Assembly: GCF_900108945.1 (NCBI RefSeq)
Contig: NZ_FNYE01000049.1
Coordinates: 1 to 56,642, forward strand
Reading direction: 5' to 3'
DNA from: Paraburkholderia diazotrophica
Lineage (GTDB): Bacteria > Pseudomonadota > Gammaproteobacteria > Burkholderiales > Burkholderiaceae
DNA length: 56,642 nucleotides
The notes beneath the pieces were generated by a model, which did not search any database, was not told the origin of the DNA, and saw only the letters and a program-made list of their open reading frames with translations. The position numbers and the translations under genes were made by a program. Position 1 is the first letter of the stretch, and each line of letters begins with the position of its first letter. This document shows positions 36,583-45,242 of this stretch, piece by piece.

Positions 36583-37947
36583 CTATAGCCCTTCGAGTTC
36601 AACCGTCTGCTGATAGACGGGCACTTCGCACGGCCACCCGAATGTCTCGGAGATGCGCCGGCGCATCGCGTCTGCCGCCACGGGCTCGCCGTGCGTGACG
36701 AAGACGCGAGACGGCGCGTCCGTCAGGCTCGACAGCCATTGCAGCAGTTCGCGGTAATCGGCATGCGCCGAAAGCGACGCAATCGACTCCACGTTGGCGC
36801 GTACGCGTACATATTCGCCGTGCACCTTGATCGACGGCTCGTGGGCGGCGAGCGCCGAGCCGCGCGTGCCTGCCGCCTGGAAACCGACGAGCACGATCGT
36901 GTTGCGAGAGTCCGACGCATACAGGCTCAGGTGATGCAGCACGCGGCCGCCCGTCGCCATTCCACTGCCCGCGATGATCACCATTGGGCCGTGGTGTGAT
37001 GCAATCGCCTTGGACTGATCGACGGTCCTGGTCTGGATCGCCGCCCTGTCGATTGAACTCGCCTCGGACATGGTCAGCCGATGTTCGTCGAGATGTTTTC
37101 GATAGACTTCGGTGACGCTCGTCGCCATCGGACTGTCCAGGTACACGGGGACGTTCGCCATACGTCCGTTCTCTTTGAGCTTCGAAATGTAATAGAGGAT
37201 CTCCTGAGCGCGCCCGACCGCGAAACATGGGATCAGAACCATGCCGCCTTTTGCGAACGTTTTGTTGAATATCCGCGCGAGTTCGTCCTCCGGATTCGTG
37301 TCAGGGTGCAAGCGCTCGCCATAGGTCGATTCGACGACGAGGTAATCCGCATGCGCGAGAGGCGCGGGCGCGCGCATGACGGGATCCTCCGGGCGGCCAA
37401 CATCACCGGAGAACGCAAGCACCTTGTGGTTGCGGCACATCACGACGCTCGCCGCCCCGAGAATGTGGCCAGCGGGCAGAAAGCGAAAGCAGATTCCGTG
37501 CATCAGGTCGATCGGGTTGTCGAATGGGCACGGCACGAACAGACGCAGCGCGCGCTCGGCGTCATCGACCGTATAGAGCGGCAGCGCGGGGTGGTGCTTT
37601 GAAAACCCATGCCGGTTTGCGTAGTCGGCTTCTTCTTCCTGGAGCCTCGCGCTGTCGCGCAGCATGATTTCGCAGAGCGCGGCCGTGCCGGGCGTGCAAT
37701 AGACGGCACCGTGAAAGCCATTGCGAACGAGCAAGGGCAGATAGCCGCTGTGATCGATATGCGCATGAGTGAGTATCACGGCGTCGATCGAGTCGGCCGG
37801 GACGGGCAGGGGGGCCCAGTTGCGCAAGCGCAGGTTCTTGACCCCTTGAAACAGCCCGCAATCGACGAGTATTCGTAAGCCCGGTTCTTCGAGCAGGTAC
37901 TTCGAACCGGTAACGGTATCGCTTGCACCGAGAAAAGTCAGTTTCAC
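36583..37947 (-). CDS. MBL-fold beta-CASP ribonuclease-like protein
   Basis: 454 residues. The metallo-beta-lactamase motif H61-A-H63-I-D65-H66 is complete, with later ligands in GHILGAASV and SGDVG, and the beta-CASP segment contains IPCFAVGRAQEIL and AGSGMATGGR. The C-terminal HGE motif (FVTHGEPVAADAM) is present. The family includes bacterial relatives of CPSF-73 acting as RNA endo- or exonucleases. It is the first gene of a two-gene unit with the trifunctional acyl ligase. An FNR-type near-consensus dyad lies at 38017 with TGCAAT (minus, 37990-37995). Confidence 0.9.
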   Translation of the reverse strand: MKLTFLGASDTVTGSKYLLEEPGLRILVDCGLFQGVKNLRLRNWAPLPVPADSIDAVILTHAHIDHSGYLPLLVRNGFHGAVYCTPGTAALCEIMLRDSARLQEEEADYANRHGFSKHHPALPLYTVDDAERALRLFVPCPFDNPIDLMHGICFRFLPAGHILGAASVVMCRNHKVLAFSGDVGRPEDPVMRAPAPLAHADYLVVESTYGERLHPDTNPEDELARIFNKTFAKGGMVLIPCFAVGRAQEILYYISKLKENGRMANVPVYLDSPMATSVTEVYRKHLDEHRLTMSEASSIDRAAIQTRTVDQSKAIASHHGPMVIIAGSGMATGGRVLHHLSLYASDSRNTIVLVGFQAAGTRGSALAAHEPSIKVHGEYVRVRANVESIASLSAHADYRELLQWLSSLTDAPSRVFVTHGEPVAADAMRRRISETFGWPCEVPVYQQTVELEGL

Positions 37948-38016
37948 AGGTTTCTCCGCTTCATAGAGATGCGTTGCCTCACAGCCTCAATTGCATCCCA
38001 TGCGAGTGCGAGGCCA

Positions 38017-38030
38017 TTGACCTAGATCAT
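38017..38030. promoter_or_regulatory. FNR/ANR-type site, near-consensus and bidirectional
   Basis: TTGACCTAGATCAT has one mismatch. -10 candidates are correctly spaced both ways: TGCAAT on the minus strand at 37990-37995 for the MBL gene, and TAGATT at 38052-38057 for the patatin relic. Confidence 0.65.
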
Positions 38031-38144
38031 CGGCGGACTACGGAGCGCCGCTAGATTGAAGCCGTCATTTAAATGGCTTATCAAGATCCGCATCGGAATG
38101 ACGCCGATCACCGACCTTCACTCAGAGCGCCCCAGGACAAGCCG

Positions 38145-38852
38145 ATGAGCGATGGGAACCGCGTTGACTGGGAACCTGAAATAAAGGTCCGCGCATCGCC
38201 TGCAAGTCATTGGCACCGTCGATATCGGGCGCGAAAGCATGTGACTTTGTTCTGGTCGGCGGTGGCCCGGCCAGTGTCGCGGCGGCGCGTGCGTGCGGTA
38301 CGGGCGCTCGAAGAGAAACGCGTGCGACCCGACGTGATCTCGGCCGTTTTCATTGGCGCCTTGAATGGCGCGATCGTCGGGAGTCGTCGGGGTTGCGCGT
38401 CGCACCAGCTCGCGCATTTCTGGCGCGACCTTTCGATCGCTTTGCCCAACTGCGCCAATTCGCCCATGCACGAAACGCTGCTGCTCGGGTACACGTTTTG
38501 ATTCGGCGTGCCCATTGCTTGCGCCCGCGCTGGTGGATCGCGTTCGCAACGATCTGCGCTTTGAACAGTATGCGAACGACTTTAGCGACCTGGTGCTCGA
38601 CCTGATGCATGAGGTCGATCCCGAGACGGCAAGGCGTCTGAGCCAGCGGCCGAACTATATACGGTTGATGGGAAACCGCGCACCCATTCACGTGACGCGG
38701 ATATCCCTGCAAGACGAACCGCCATTTGCCACCGATTTTGATTTCTTCGCCGCGACACAATCGAAGCGCTGCAGCAACGTGGCTTGCAGGCCGCCCAGAA
38801 TGCGCTGAAGGAGTCGACTCCCGAACTGCAGGAGCTGCGCGTGCTGGAGTGA
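38145..38852 (+). pseudogene. Patatin-like phospholipase, multiply frameshifted
   Basis: Pieces in successive frames recall patatin family lipases: FVLVGGG, then RALEEKRVRPDVISAVFIGALNGAIVG, then VDRVRNDLRFEQYAND...RPNYIRLMGNRAPIHVTRI, and finally NALKESTPELQELRVLE before TGA 38850-38852. The nucleophile elbow should read G-x-S-x-G, but Ser is replaced by Phe in AVFIGA, and at least three frame changes occur. It is therefore non-functional. The FNR-type site at 38017 still points at it. Confidence 0.75.
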
Positions 38853-38915
38853 GTGTGCAGGTTGACGGCTACGCTGCATATCGACGTGGGCGGTCGCATG
38901 GCTCTTCCTCAGAGC

Positions 38916-38929
38916 TTGACTTGCATCAA
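38916..38929 (+). promoter_or_regulatory. FNR/ANR-type site for the microprotein/P-type ATPase operon
   Basis: TTGACTTGCATCAA, perfect half-sites, with -10 TAGCTT at 38951-38956. Transcription would start near 38963. Confidence 0.8.
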
Positions 38930-39028
38930 TTGTGCGCCGAACTCGGCTGATAGCTTGAAGTCACCAAAGGTTGTTTTCAGCGTGACGCGATGTTGACTGC
39001 TCGCGACAAGGACTTTCAGGAGACGACA

Positions 39029-39124
39029 TTGGCGAGATTGTTTGCGGTGGATTGCGTGTTCATCGCATTGGCCGCCGTCATTGCGCTCGCCCTGTATTAC
39101 CTCATCTGGAAGAACACCGAATGA
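39029..39124 (+). CDS. 31-residue single-helix membrane microprotein
   Basis: A TTG start at 39029 with AGGAG seven bases upstream opens a 31-residue frame: a short charged start, one hydrophobic helix (CVFIALAAVIALALYYLIW) and a charged tail KNTE. Its stop TGA overlaps an ATG of the next frame (ATGA at 39121-39124). Size and layout recall KdpF or CydX, small subunits encoded beside membrane complexes. Two genes downstream in the same direction is a P-type ATPase, a possible partner. The function is inferred from position only. Confidence 0.6.
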   Translation: MARLFAVDCVFIALAAVIALALYYLIWKNTE

Positions 39125-39180
39125 TCGGCTTCTTCGTGCGGGGGTCGCGCGTCGGCAGCGATACGGAGGTTGAACTCGAT

Positions 39181-39678
39181 ATGAAATCCCTTAACCCAAT
39201 AATGATTCGACTGTGCGTTGCTTTTGCGCTGAGCGTCGTGAGCATGGCAGCGTCGGCGCAGTCGTTGCCGGAGGCGGTCAGCCGAAACGGCGTGCTGTAT
39301 ATGACGGGTGGAATCGGCGTAGACGAGGCAAAGACGTTTCTTGCGCTTGCACCTCGGTACAGTCTGCGGTTGATGTTGACATCGGGGAAAGGCAATTACC
39401 TCGCGGATGTCGACGTGAACATTGCAACCGTGGACGGCAAGCCCGTTCTCGACACGCGCACCGACGGTCCGTTCCTCTACGTGATGCTGCCGGCCGGACG
39501 CTATCGCATCGTCGCGAATGCAGGGCGCGCTGACGTGATCACGCTGGTGGACGTGCCGCGTCGCGGAGGCGTCGATCTGCACGTTTCGCTGCAGGAATCC
39601 GTCACGCCCGATGCGGCCGCGATTTGCCCGCGTTGTCGCCTGTCGGCCAGGCTCCGGGGGACCGTCGATGGCGGCTGA
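39181..39678 (+). CDS. Exported protein with carboxypeptidase regulatory-like fold
   Basis: 165 residues. A clear signal peptide (about 1-28, ending ASA-Q) precedes a small beta-sandwich with LTSGKGNYLADVDVNIATVDGKPVLDTRTDGPFLYVMLPAGRYRI split over several strands, typical of carboxypeptidase regulatory-like domains. CPRC near the C-terminus could form a disulfide. ATG 39181 with GGAGG upstream gives the signal peptide at the N-terminus. An in-frame ATG at 39121 would couple it to the microprotein but adds 20 polar residues. Its end overlaps the ATPase start by 11 bases. Confidence 0.72.
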   Translation: MKSLNPIMIRLCVAFALSVVSMAASAQSLPEAVSRNGVLYMTGGIGVDEAKTFLALAPRYSLRLMLTSGKGNYLADVDVNIATVDGKPVLDTRTDGPFLYVMLPAGRYRIVANAGRADVITLVDVPRRGGVDLHVSLQESVTPDAAAICPRCRLSARLRGTVDGG

Positions 39679-42184
39679 GGACACTCCATCGCAAGCGTTG
39701 GCGGGCAACGAGTCACCTCAGTCAGCGCCCGGCACGCATCCGTCCGTCGGGCTGACAGCCGCCGAGGTAAAAGCGTTGCAGGCCACGCACGGCGGCAACG
39801 TGATCGTATCGGGCACCGACAGCCTGTGGTTACGCACGGTGCGCGACGTGCTCGCCGAGCCGATGTTTGTTCTGCTGCTCATTGCAGCCGCGCTGTACGG
39901 TCTGCTCGGCGATACACCGGAAGCGTTGACGCTGCTCGCGTTCGTCATGGCAGTCGTCATGCTCACGATCTTTCAGAGTCACCGCACGGCGAGCGTTCTG
40001 CGCGCGCTACGTGACCTGTCCGCGCCACGCGCTCAGGTACTGCGCGATGGAAAGCGGGAGTATGTGTCGGCTGCCGAACTCGTCCCCGGCGACATCGCGT
40101 TCGTCGAAGAGGGCGCGAAAGTCCCTGCCGATGGCACGATAACGGAAGCACACGAGCTGAGCGTCGATGAATCGCTGCTCACAGGGGAATCCGTTGCCGT
40201 GATGAAGTCGCCGGGCTTGCCGAACGGCTCGCTGGCGGATCCCTCGTCGAACCGGCTGTTTTCAGGGTCGATGGTGGTGCGCGGCCAAGGTTGCATGACG
40301 GTCACGGCTATCGGTTCACAGACGCAGCTTGGCCGGATCGGCACGCGCCTCGCCGATGTAAAAGAGCCGCCTTCGCCCCTCCAGATAGAGATTCGCGGCT
40401 TCGTGACGCGTTTCGCGACCCTCGGGCTTATGATCTGCGCGTTGCTCGTGCTTGCCTACCGCTGGCGCATGGACGAATGGATACCGGGGCTGCTCGCGGG
40501 TATCACGCTCGCAATCAGTCTCCTTCCGGAAGAGCTTCCTGCGATACTGACCATCTTCATGGCATTAGGCGCCCGCCGTATCGTCGACGAAGGGGTGTTG
40601 ACGCGACGCCTGAGCGCGATCGAAACGCTCGGGCAAACGTCGGTGCTGTGCGTGGATAAGACGGGCACGCTGACACAGAACCGCATGTCGGTGCGCGCGC
40701 TCTATGCGAACGGCGAGGAGGCATCGGTACAATATGGCACAGCGGAAATCGGCGCTGCGTTTCATGAATTGCTTGAGTACCTCGTGCTGGCGAGCGAAAT
40801 CGAGCCGCTCGATCCGATGGAACGCGCGTTTCACGAGACGGGCAATGCATGCCTCGCGAATACGGACCGCTTGCACGCGCACTGGTCTCTCGTGCAGGAG
40901 TACGCGCTGACCCCCGAATTTCCGGCGATGTCGCACGTGTGGGAGACGCCCGAACTCGATCATCGCACTGTCGCGTGCAAGGGTGCGCCCGAAGCGATCT
41001 GCGCGTTGTGCGATCTCGATCCCGCCGTCGAACAGGCGTTGCTCGAACGCGCGACGCGCATGGCTGAAAGTGGACTGCGTGTGCTTGGCGTCGCGAGGGC
41101 ATGCTATGACGGAGATGGATGGCCGCAACAGCAGCACGACTTCGATTTCCAGTTTGTGGGGCTCGTCGGGCTGCTCGATCCCGTTCGTCCGGACGTGGCA
41201 GGCGCGATTGCCGAGTGCAAGGCGGCGGGTGTGCGTGTGGTGATGATTACGGGCGACTACCCGTCGACGGCGCGCGCGATCGCAACGGAAGTCGGCATCG
41301 ACGGCACGCGCGTCGTGACGGGCCCGGAACTGGAGGCAATCGACGACACCGCGTTACAGCGGATCATTCGCGATGTGTGTGTCTTTGCGCGCGTCACGCC
41401 GGACCAGAAGCTGCGGCTCGTCGAAGCGTTCCGGCACGCGGGGGAGGTCGTGGCGATGACGGGCGACGGCGTCAATGATGCGCCTGCGCTCAAGGCCGCG
41501 CACATCGGTATCGCGATGGGCAGGCGCGGCGCGGAAGTGGCGCGCGAGGTCGCCTCGCTGGTACTGTTGCGCGACGACTTCACGCCGATCGTATCGGCAG
41601 TTCGGCTGGGGCGGCGCATCTACAGCAACCTGAAGCAGGCGATCTGCTTTACGGTTGCGGCGCACATTCCGATGATCGCCGCGGCGACCATTCCCGTTCT
41701 GGCAGCGTGGCGGCCCATGCTGGGGCCTGTTCACATCGTCGCGCTCGAACTGATCATCACCCCTGTGTGCTCGATCGTGTTCGAGAACGAGCGCGAGCAG
41801 CCTTCCGTGATGCGGCAGCCGCCACGGCGCGTCGGCGAGCGGTTGATGACCGACGGCGCGCTCGCGATCAGCATTGCGCTCGGATGCGCGGTCGGCTTTG
41901 TCGTCGTGAGCGCCTACGCGTGGATCCTGTCCCGTGGATTCGATGCCGTTGCCGCGCGCACGGTGGCGTTTCCACTGCTGGTCGCGGGCAACGTCGGCAT
42001 CATGTTTGCCGTGCGCCTGCTGGCCGTACTGGCGCAGGGCAGGGCATCGCGCCATCTGCAAGGTACGAATCCATATGGATGGGCGGTCACAGGGTTTGCC
42101 GCGCTGGCGCTATCGGCTCTGCTGACTGTCCCCCCGATCGCAAGACTATTCGGCATGCGTGCCGTTCTCAGCGGATTGATGTGA
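39668..42184 (+). CDS. P-type cation-translocating ATPase (type II-like)
   Basis: 838 residues with all P-type hallmarks: actuator LTGES at 171-175, phosphorylated Asp330 in DKTGTLTQ, TGDYP, hinge GDGVNDAPALK, and about ten membrane helices. Helix 4 reads LLPEELPAI, close to the PEGLP of calcium-type pumps but with Glu in place of Gly, so the ion cannot be assigned from sequence alone. The N-terminal tail is short and lacks heavy-metal CxxC domains. ATG 39668 overlaps the preceding gene. The 3' end overlaps the convergent Usp gene by 39 bases. Expected from the FNR-type promoter at 38916. Confidence 0.9.
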   Translation: MAAEDTPSQALAGNESPQSAPGTHPSVGLTAAEVKALQATHGGNVIVSGTDSLWLRTVRDVLAEPMFVLLLIAAALYGLLGDTPEALTLLAFVMAVVMLTIFQSHRTASVLRALRDLSAPRAQVLRDGKREYVSAAELVPGDIAFVEEGAKVPADGTITEAHELSVDESLLTGESVAVMKSPGLPNGSLADPSSNRLFSGSMVVRGQGCMTVTAIGSQTQLGRIGTRLADVKEPPSPLQIEIRGFVTRFATLGLMICALLVLAYRWRMDEWIPGLLAGITLAISLLPEELPAILTIFMALGARRIVDEGVLTRRLSAIETLGQTSVLCVDKTGTLTQNRMSVRALYANGEEASVQYGTAEIGAAFHELLEYLVLASEIEPLDPMERAFHETGNACLANTDRLHAHWSLVQEYALTPEFPAMSHVWETPELDHRTVACKGAPEAICALCDLDPAVEQALLERATRMAESGLRVLGVARACYDGDGWPQQQHDFDFQFVGLVGLLDPVRPDVAGAIAECKAAGVRVVMITGDYPSTARAIATEVGIDGTRVVTGPELEAIDDTALQRIIRDVCVFARVTPDQKLRLVEAFRHAGEVVAMTGDGVNDAPALKAAHIGIAMGRRGAEVAREVASLVLLRDDFTPIVSAVRLGRRIYSNLKQAICFTVAAHIPMIAAATIPVLAAWRPMLGPVHIVALELIITPVCSIVFENEREQPSVMRQPPRRVGERLMTDGALAISIALGCAVGFVVVSAYAWILSRGFDAVAARTVAFPLLVAGNVGIMFAVRLLAVLAQGRASRHLQGTNPYGWAVTGFAALALSALLTVPPIARLFGMRAVLSGLM

Positions 42185-43129
42185 GTTTTCGCGGCGACGG
42201 ATGAGCAGCACGGGTGTATCGGCGAGCCGCACCGTGCGCGCGGCGACGCTGCCGAGAAACCATCGCGCGAGGCCGCGTCTGCCGTGCGTACCGAGAACAA
42301 GCAGGTCGCCGTTCCACTGTGCGAAGTCTCGCATGATCGTGTGTGGGACGTCGTCGCGGGTTTCGTGCGTTTCGATCAATCTTGTTTCAGCATAGCGGCC
42401 CTGATCGGCACATATGCGTGCAGCGCGCTCGAGGGTCGTGCAACCCTCGTCGAGAAATGCGCGCTCCAGTTGAACGTTTGGCGTACTGTCCGTCAGATGC
42501 ACGGCGCGATCCACCACGTAGATCGCGCGCAATCGGGTCTCGGGCGTCGAGATCTGGAGACCTGCCCGTAGTGCACAGAGCGAGCAGGCGCTGCCATCCA
42601 GTGCGAAGGCGATACTTTCGGGCGGCCTGTCGGTGGGGACGCGGCTGTTCTCGGGCACGACCAGCAACGAGCAGTCTGCGCGTCGCATGACGGGCTCCGA
42701 TACGGTGCCCTCGATCCAGCGCAGCAGCCCATGATGGTGCCGCGCGCCCAGTACAATCAGGTCCGCCTGCCAGTGCGATGCCGCGTCGAGCACCGCATCG
42801 ACTGTATTTCCGTTGTGGACGGAAAGATCGACGAGCCCGAATTCGACATCGGTCCCGGGAAACATGGCGCCGAACTTGCCGAGCACCGCGCGTGCATCGT
42901 CGACGATTTCTTCTCTCGCGACCGCCAGAAAGCCTTGAGTCGTCACACCGAGCGGAAACAGCGTGCGCGGGTTTTGCGCGACGGTCACGATCCGGATCTT
43001 CGCGCGATCGCCAAACAAGGCTCTTGCATACTCGGCCGCGCGTATCGTCGCGTCGGAATCGTCGACGGCCAGCATGACACGTGTGAACGCGCTACCGGCC
43101 GTGGACGGAACATTCGATGCCTGCACCAT
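42146..43129 (-). CDS. Two-domain universal stress protein
   Basis: 327 residues with two Usp domains. The first (about 12-155) starts FTRVMLAVDDSD and has VLGARHHHGLLRWIEGTVSEPVMRRADCSLLVV, a near-complete nucleotide motif. The second ends in VLGTHGRRGLARWFLGSVAARTVRLADTPVLLI, a complete G-x2-G-x9-G-S motif, so ATP binding is likely. ATG 43129 with GGAGG upstream is preferred over 43153. It has its own FNR-type site at 43193. Its last 13 codons run antisense to the end of the ATPase gene. Confidence 0.9.
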   Translation of the reverse strand: MVQASNVPSTAGSAFTRVMLAVDDSDATIRAAEYARALFGDRAKIRIVTVAQNPRTLFPLGVTTQGFLAVAREEIVDDARAVLGKFGAMFPGTDVEFGLVDLSVHNGNTVDAVLDAASHWQADLIVLGARHHHGLLRWIEGTVSEPVMRRADCSLLVVPENSRVPTDRPPESIAFALDGSACSLCALRAGLQISTPETRLRAIYVVDRAVHLTDSTPNVQLERAFLDEGCTTLERAARICADQGRYAETRLIETHETRDDVPHTIMRDFAQWNGDLLVLGTHGRRGLARWFLGSVAARTVRLADTPVLLIRRRENSHQSAENGTHAE

Positions 43130-43192
43130 GATGGCCCTCCGCTTTGGGGACATGTCGACTCATTCATTCTCTCTGCGAAGAGGTGCTGGTGA

Positions 43193-43206
43193 TTGATCGT
43201 AGTCAA
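43193..43206 (-). promoter_or_regulatory. FNR/ANR-type site upstream of usp
   Basis: TTGATCGTAGTCAA with -10 candidate GAGAAT on the minus strand at 43166-43171, 37 bases before the usp start. Confidence 0.78.
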
Positions 43207-43271
43207 CGTCCCTTGCGACGTGCGACCCACTCGATTCCGCCATACGCTGAACCCGTTACGGCGTGGCTCGA

Positions 43272-43285
43272 TTGACTTCGATCAA
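43272..43285 (+). promoter_or_regulatory. FNR/ANR-type site upstream of a BON gene
   Basis: TTGACTTCGATCAA with -10 TAGCAT at 43307-43312. It faces right, 79 bases from the leftward site at 43193. The leader to ATG 43427 would be about 108 bases. Confidence 0.8.
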
Positions 43286-43426
43286 CGGGATGGCATCGAC
43301 GCGCGCTAGCATGACTTGATGTAGCTCTCTACGCGCAGTGCGACGCGCTAGAGAACGGTACGCACCACATCATTGCGGCACGCCGATACGCTGCCCAACG
43401 AGCGACTATTCCGGAGGACATCAGCC

Positions 43427-44077
43427 ATGAAGTCGGACAATCAACTGCGTCAGGAAGTCGAGGACGAACTGGCGAACAACCCGGCCATCGACGCAATTCG
43501 CATCGGCGTGGCGGTCGCCGACGGTATCGTTACGCTCACGGGACATGTGGCAGACTATGCGCAAAAGGTCGCTGCCGAAAAGTCCGCGCTCAGGATCGCG
43601 GGCGTTGTCGCCGTGGTCGTGCGCATCGACGTGAAGCTTCGCGAGACCGATCAGCGAACGGATGAAGACATTGGGTTAAGTGTGCGGGCCGTGCTCGACT
43701 GGATCGCGGGGCTCGAGGAAGACGCCATCAAGATCAAGGTGGAGAAAGGGTGGGTGACATTGAGCGGCGAAGTGCAGGACGGATATCGCAGCCATGTTGC
43801 AGAGAAGAATATCGTGCATATGCGGGGCGTGACGGGTGTGACAAACGACATCAAAATCCGGGGTTCCGCGTCTTCGACCGATATCGAGTACAACATCCGC
43901 AAGGCAATCCAGCGTCACACGGACCGGGAAATGAAGCATCTGGGCGTGCAGGTCGACAAGGGAAACGTCACGCTGTCGGGGCGTCTGAGCTCTTCGGTGG
44001 AACGCTCCATCGTATGGGGCGCGGCGCGCTCGACGCCAGGCGTGAAGGCCATCATCGATCGTATCGTGATCGGCTGA
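43427..44077 (+). CDS. Triple BON-domain protein
   Basis: 216 residues with three BON domains (GIVTLTGHV, WVTLSGEVQDG, NVTLSGRLSS). It is closely similar to the paralogues at 30520 and 32682: KSDNQLRQEVEDEL start, DQRTDEDI linker, STPGVKAIIDRI end. CGGAGGA precedes ATG 43427. It is a single-gene unit, with the LOG-family gene convergent downstream. Confidence 0.88.
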   Translation: MKSDNQLRQEVEDELANNPAIDAIRIGVAVADGIVTLTGHVADYAQKVAAEKSALRIAGVVAVVVRIDVKLRETDQRTDEDIGLSVRAVLDWIAGLEEDAIKIKVEKGWVTLSGEVQDGYRSHVAEKNIVHMRGVTGVTNDIKIRGSASSTDIEYNIRKAIQRHTDREMKHLGVQVDKGNVTLSGRLSSSVERSIVWGAARSTPGVKAIIDRIVIG

Positions 44078-44129
44078 TCAGATGTGTCGATGGCGACGGG
44101 CGCGCGCGTGGATTCAACGCAACATGCAT

Positions 44130-45035
44130 TCAAATTTGCATATCGTGCGTTTCGTGCCAGTGGACGATTGCGGCCCAGATCTCTTCCGCCGTCTCACGGA
44201 AAACGAAAAGACGCATATCGTCGGGTGAGATCATGCCTTCGGCGATCATGAAATCGAAGTCGATCGCGCACCGCCAGTACGACTCCCCGACAAGGACGAC
44301 AGGTAATGGCTTGATCTTTTCCGTCTGCAGCAGCGTCAATACTTCGAACAGTTCATCGCAGGTGCCAAAGCCACCGGGAAAGAAGACGGCCGCACGAGCG
44401 CGTTCCAGCAGATGGAGCTTTCTGATCGCGAAGTAATGGTGCCTGAAGCATAGATCAGGTGTGAGATAGGGGTTGGGCGCCTGCTCGCGAGGCAACGAGA
44501 TGTTCAAGCCGATGCTAGGCGCGCCGCGGTCGTAAGCGCCGCGATTCGCAGCCTCCATGATTCCCGGGCCGCCTCCCGTGATAACCGCAAGCGATGATAG
44601 CGGTTCAGTGCAATGTGCCGCGCCCACAATGTGGCCCAATTCGCGCGCGACGTCGTAGTAATGGCTGCGCTCGAGCAGATGTCTCGCGGCTTGTAGCGCG
44701 CGCTGACGTTCAGGTGAATCGGGGTGTTCGTGGAGCGCGCGCTGCGCGTCCCGGAGTCGACGGCGCGCGTAAGCGGGCGACATGATACGGGTGCTGCCAT
44801 ACACGACAATCGTGTGGCGAATCGCGTGACGTTGCAGCGATTCCTCGGTCTTCCAGTAGTCGAGTTGCAACCGGATGCCGCACATTTCCGGTCGACGCAG
44901 GAAAGAGAGATCTTCGTCTGCCTGAAGATAGGTCGGGTTATCGACCAGACGATGCACGCGCAATGAGAGTTCGGTTGCAGTGGGACGATCAGTGTCCATC
45001 GCGGAATGAGCCAGGCGTTCGTTTGCGCTTGCCAT
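44130..45035 (-). CDS. LOG-family (lysine decarboxylase-like) phosphoribohydrolase
   Basis: 301 residues of the TIGR00730/LOG fold: ITGGGPGIMEAANRGA and FFPGGFGTCDELFEVLTLLQTEK, corresponding to the PGGxGTxxE active-site motif with an extra N-terminal region of about 110 residues. LOG proteins cleave nucleoside 5'-monophosphates, releasing the base and ribose 5-phosphate (cytokinin activation in plants, nucleotide salvage in bacteria). ATG 45035 with GGGGA upstream is preferred over GTG 45065. The FNR-type near-consensus site at 45091 faces it. Confidence 0.85.
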   Translation of the reverse strand: MASANERLAHSAMDTDRPTATELSLRVHRLVDNPTYLQADEDLSFLRRPEMCGIRLQLDYWKTEESLQRHAIRHTIVVYGSTRIMSPAYARRRLRDAQRALHEHPDSPERQRALQAARHLLERSHYYDVARELGHIVGAAHCTEPLSSLAVITGGGPGIMEAANRGAYDRGAPSIGLNISLPREQAPNPYLTPDLCFRHHYFAIRKLHLLERARAAVFFPGGFGTCDELFEVLTLLQTEKIKPLPVVLVGESYWRCAIDFDFMIAEGMISPDDMRLFVFRETAEEIWAAIVHWHETHDMQI

Positions 45036-45090
45036 GTGCGTCCCCGATTTCGCAAATGCCTTCACCTTAAGGCTGCGCAGCGTTGTTGAG

Positions 45091-45104
45091 TTGATTCAGG
45101 TCAC
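45091..45104 (-). promoter_or_regulatory. FNR/ANR-type site upstream of the LOG-family gene
   Basis: TTGATTCAGGTCAC, one mismatch, with -10 TAAGGT on the minus strand at 45064-45069. Confidence 0.65.
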
Positions 45105-45137
45105 GCAATGCGATGCCGACCTTTTCGCCATTATCCG

Positions 45138-45151
45138 TTGACCTCAGTCAA
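45138..45151 (+). promoter_or_regulatory. FNR/ANR-type site for the unknown gene/ppsA operon
   Basis: TTGACCTCAGTCAA with -10 candidate GATTCT at 45173-45178. The transcript would start near 45185, 58 bases before ATG 45243. Confidence 0.78.
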
Positions 45152-45242
45152 GTTCCGCATCGTTCGGGGTGCGATTCTATTGACGCCAGTGCATCGGTTG
45201 TAAGGACAGGTGCGGCCTGGCAAGCATCGATTGGAGGCACAT

